From Ignavibacteriota bacterium (GTDB lineage: Bacteria > Bacteroidota > Ignavibacteria > Ignavibacteriales > Ignavibacteriaceae): a DNA stretch of 64,000 nucleotides. Shown piece by piece: positions 63,474-64,000 of this stretch. Within the stretch, counting starts at the first letter, position 1, and each line of letters starts with the position of its first letter. A model generated the notes under the pieces. It saw nothing but the letters and a program-made list of their open reading frames with translations, was not told the origin of the DNA and did no database searches. The DNA is taken from the NCBI GenBank assembly GCA_013285405.1, contig CP053446.1, positions 1,649,985 to 1,713,984 on the forward strand, written 5' to 3'. The position numbers and the translations under genes are program-made.

Positions 63474-64000
63474 ATGCTTGATAGATTTGCAGAACAATTA
63501 AAAAAGGCGCGGCTGAAAAAAGGACTTTCTCTTCAGCAAATAGCTGCTAAAACCAGGATAGATATAAAGTTTCTTGAAGCAATAGATAACGGGAATTTTG
63601 GTTTTTTACCCGACTTATATGTAAAAGCATTCATTAAACAATTTGCTAAGTCAGTGGATCTTGATGAGAATGAAACGATCAAGAAATATGAAGATGCACT
63701 TGCAGGCAAAATTATTGACGATGACGAACCTAAATCTCTCCTTGAACAAAAAATAGAAATAAACAGACCTGAGCCCAAAACTGCTGACGAAAAGCCAACA
63801 ATCGTTTTTAATAGTGCGCCTCCGGAAAATAAACCATCATTAAAACCAGATGATCTTAATAAAAAACTCAGAATATTAATTTATATCTCAGGAGCAGTAT
63901 TTGTTGGCGTCATCATTTACTTTGCGTTGGTGAATCGAACATCCACGATAATTGTTGAAGAAGCACCATATGAAAAGATTCTTGAAGAAACCAGAAACCG
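63474..64000 (+). CDS. RodZ-like helix-turn-helix membrane protein (3' end outside window)
   Basis: 175 codons are visible. The N-terminus has a cro/C1-like helix-turn-helix (EQLKKARLKKGLSLQQIAAKTRI and YVKAFIKQFAKSVDLDENE, residues about 8-70), then an acidic Pro/Lys linker, then one transmembrane helix (LRILIYISGAVFVGVIIYFALV, residues about 132-153), and the start of a periplasmic part. This is the RodZ architecture, which links MreB to the cell-wall elongation machinery. The C-terminal domain is cut off. Confidence 0.8.
   Translation, partial: MLDRFAEQLKKARLKKGLSLQQIAAKTRIDIKFLEAIDNGNFGFLPDLYVKAFIKQFAKSVDLDENETIKKYEDALAGKIIDDDEPKSLLEQKIEINRPEPKTADEKPTIVFNSAPPENKPSLKPDDLNKKLRILIYISGAVFVGVIIYFALVNRTSTIIVEEAPYEKILEETRN

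Noticed and set aside
1..64000. CRISPR arrays, tRNA/rRNA genes, prophage or transposase genes
   Set aside because: I looked for spaced direct repeats, T-loop-like GGTTCGAATCC signals, and integrase or transposase motifs and found none; a covariance search for RNAs was not possible here.

Overview
The window is an A+T-rich bacterial chromosome segment. Three secreted proteins end in the C-terminal sorting domain NYPNPFNP...SSGIYFYQL of the type IX secretion system (T9SS). Together with the AT-rich bias, many lipoproteins and outer-membrane barrels, and a Gram-negative envelope gene set, this points to the Ignavibacteria/Chlorobi side of the Bacteroidota-like bacteria. That placement is inferred from these features; there is no rRNA here to confirm it. 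Gene order is dense. Several genes start with TTG or GTG, and Shine-Dalgarno-like AGGAG motifs are visible before many of them.

Left third (1-29 kb): mostly accessory and envelope genes in short runs on both strands. These are a truncated class-beta DNA methyltransferase; a glycosyltransferase (GT9), glycosyltransferase (GT39) and EamA-exporter run; a PEGA lipoprotein; a lipoprotein cytochrome c; a paired M16 peptidase (active and inactive subunits); an APC permease with an ICMT-like methyltransferase; a T9SS-sorted M1 aminopeptidase and a T9SS-sorted SBBP-repeat protein; a small barrel; and a GH13 enzyme. They are followed by a long coiled-coil protein, a minus-strand cluster (esterase, PAP2_C phosphatase, a 110-residue protein, and a candidate 36-residue single-helix protein), a beta-helix lipoprotein, and a 1611-residue protein that fuses an AMP-forming acyl-CoA ligase to a C-terminal GNAT acetyltransferase.

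Middle (29-42 kb): a DUF1800/DUF1501 pair whose second member carries both a Tat-like signal and a T9SS tail. Then comes the conserved information-processing operon rimP-nusA-infB-rbfA-truB-ribF-rpsO-pnp, followed by an RNase E/G gene.

Right third (43-64 kb): housekeeping and envelope genes, all on the plus strand. These are gcvT, comB, ftsK, lolA, a flippase-like protein, a barrel, uppP and a lipoprotein cyclophilin. A 171-bp inverted-pair palindromic element (REPIN-like) abuts an NSS-family Na+ symporter, which is followed by its 40-residue MetS-type small subunit and holA. Then come an ECF sigma factor with a probable membrane regulator, rpmE (type B), an RND efflux adaptor and pump, a GlmU-like protein, rsmB and the start of a rodZ-like gene.

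The most interesting signals are: (1) two different palindromic elements inserted in frame at the same loop of two nearly identical T9SS sorting domains; (2) the REPIN-like element that appears to supply the ribosome-binding site of the gene next to it; (3) the ligase-GNAT fusion, which could be a self-acetylating, self-regulating acyl-CoA synthetase; and (4) two tiny membrane proteins (36 and 40 residues). I saw no CRISPR array, transposase, phage gene, rRNA or tRNA.
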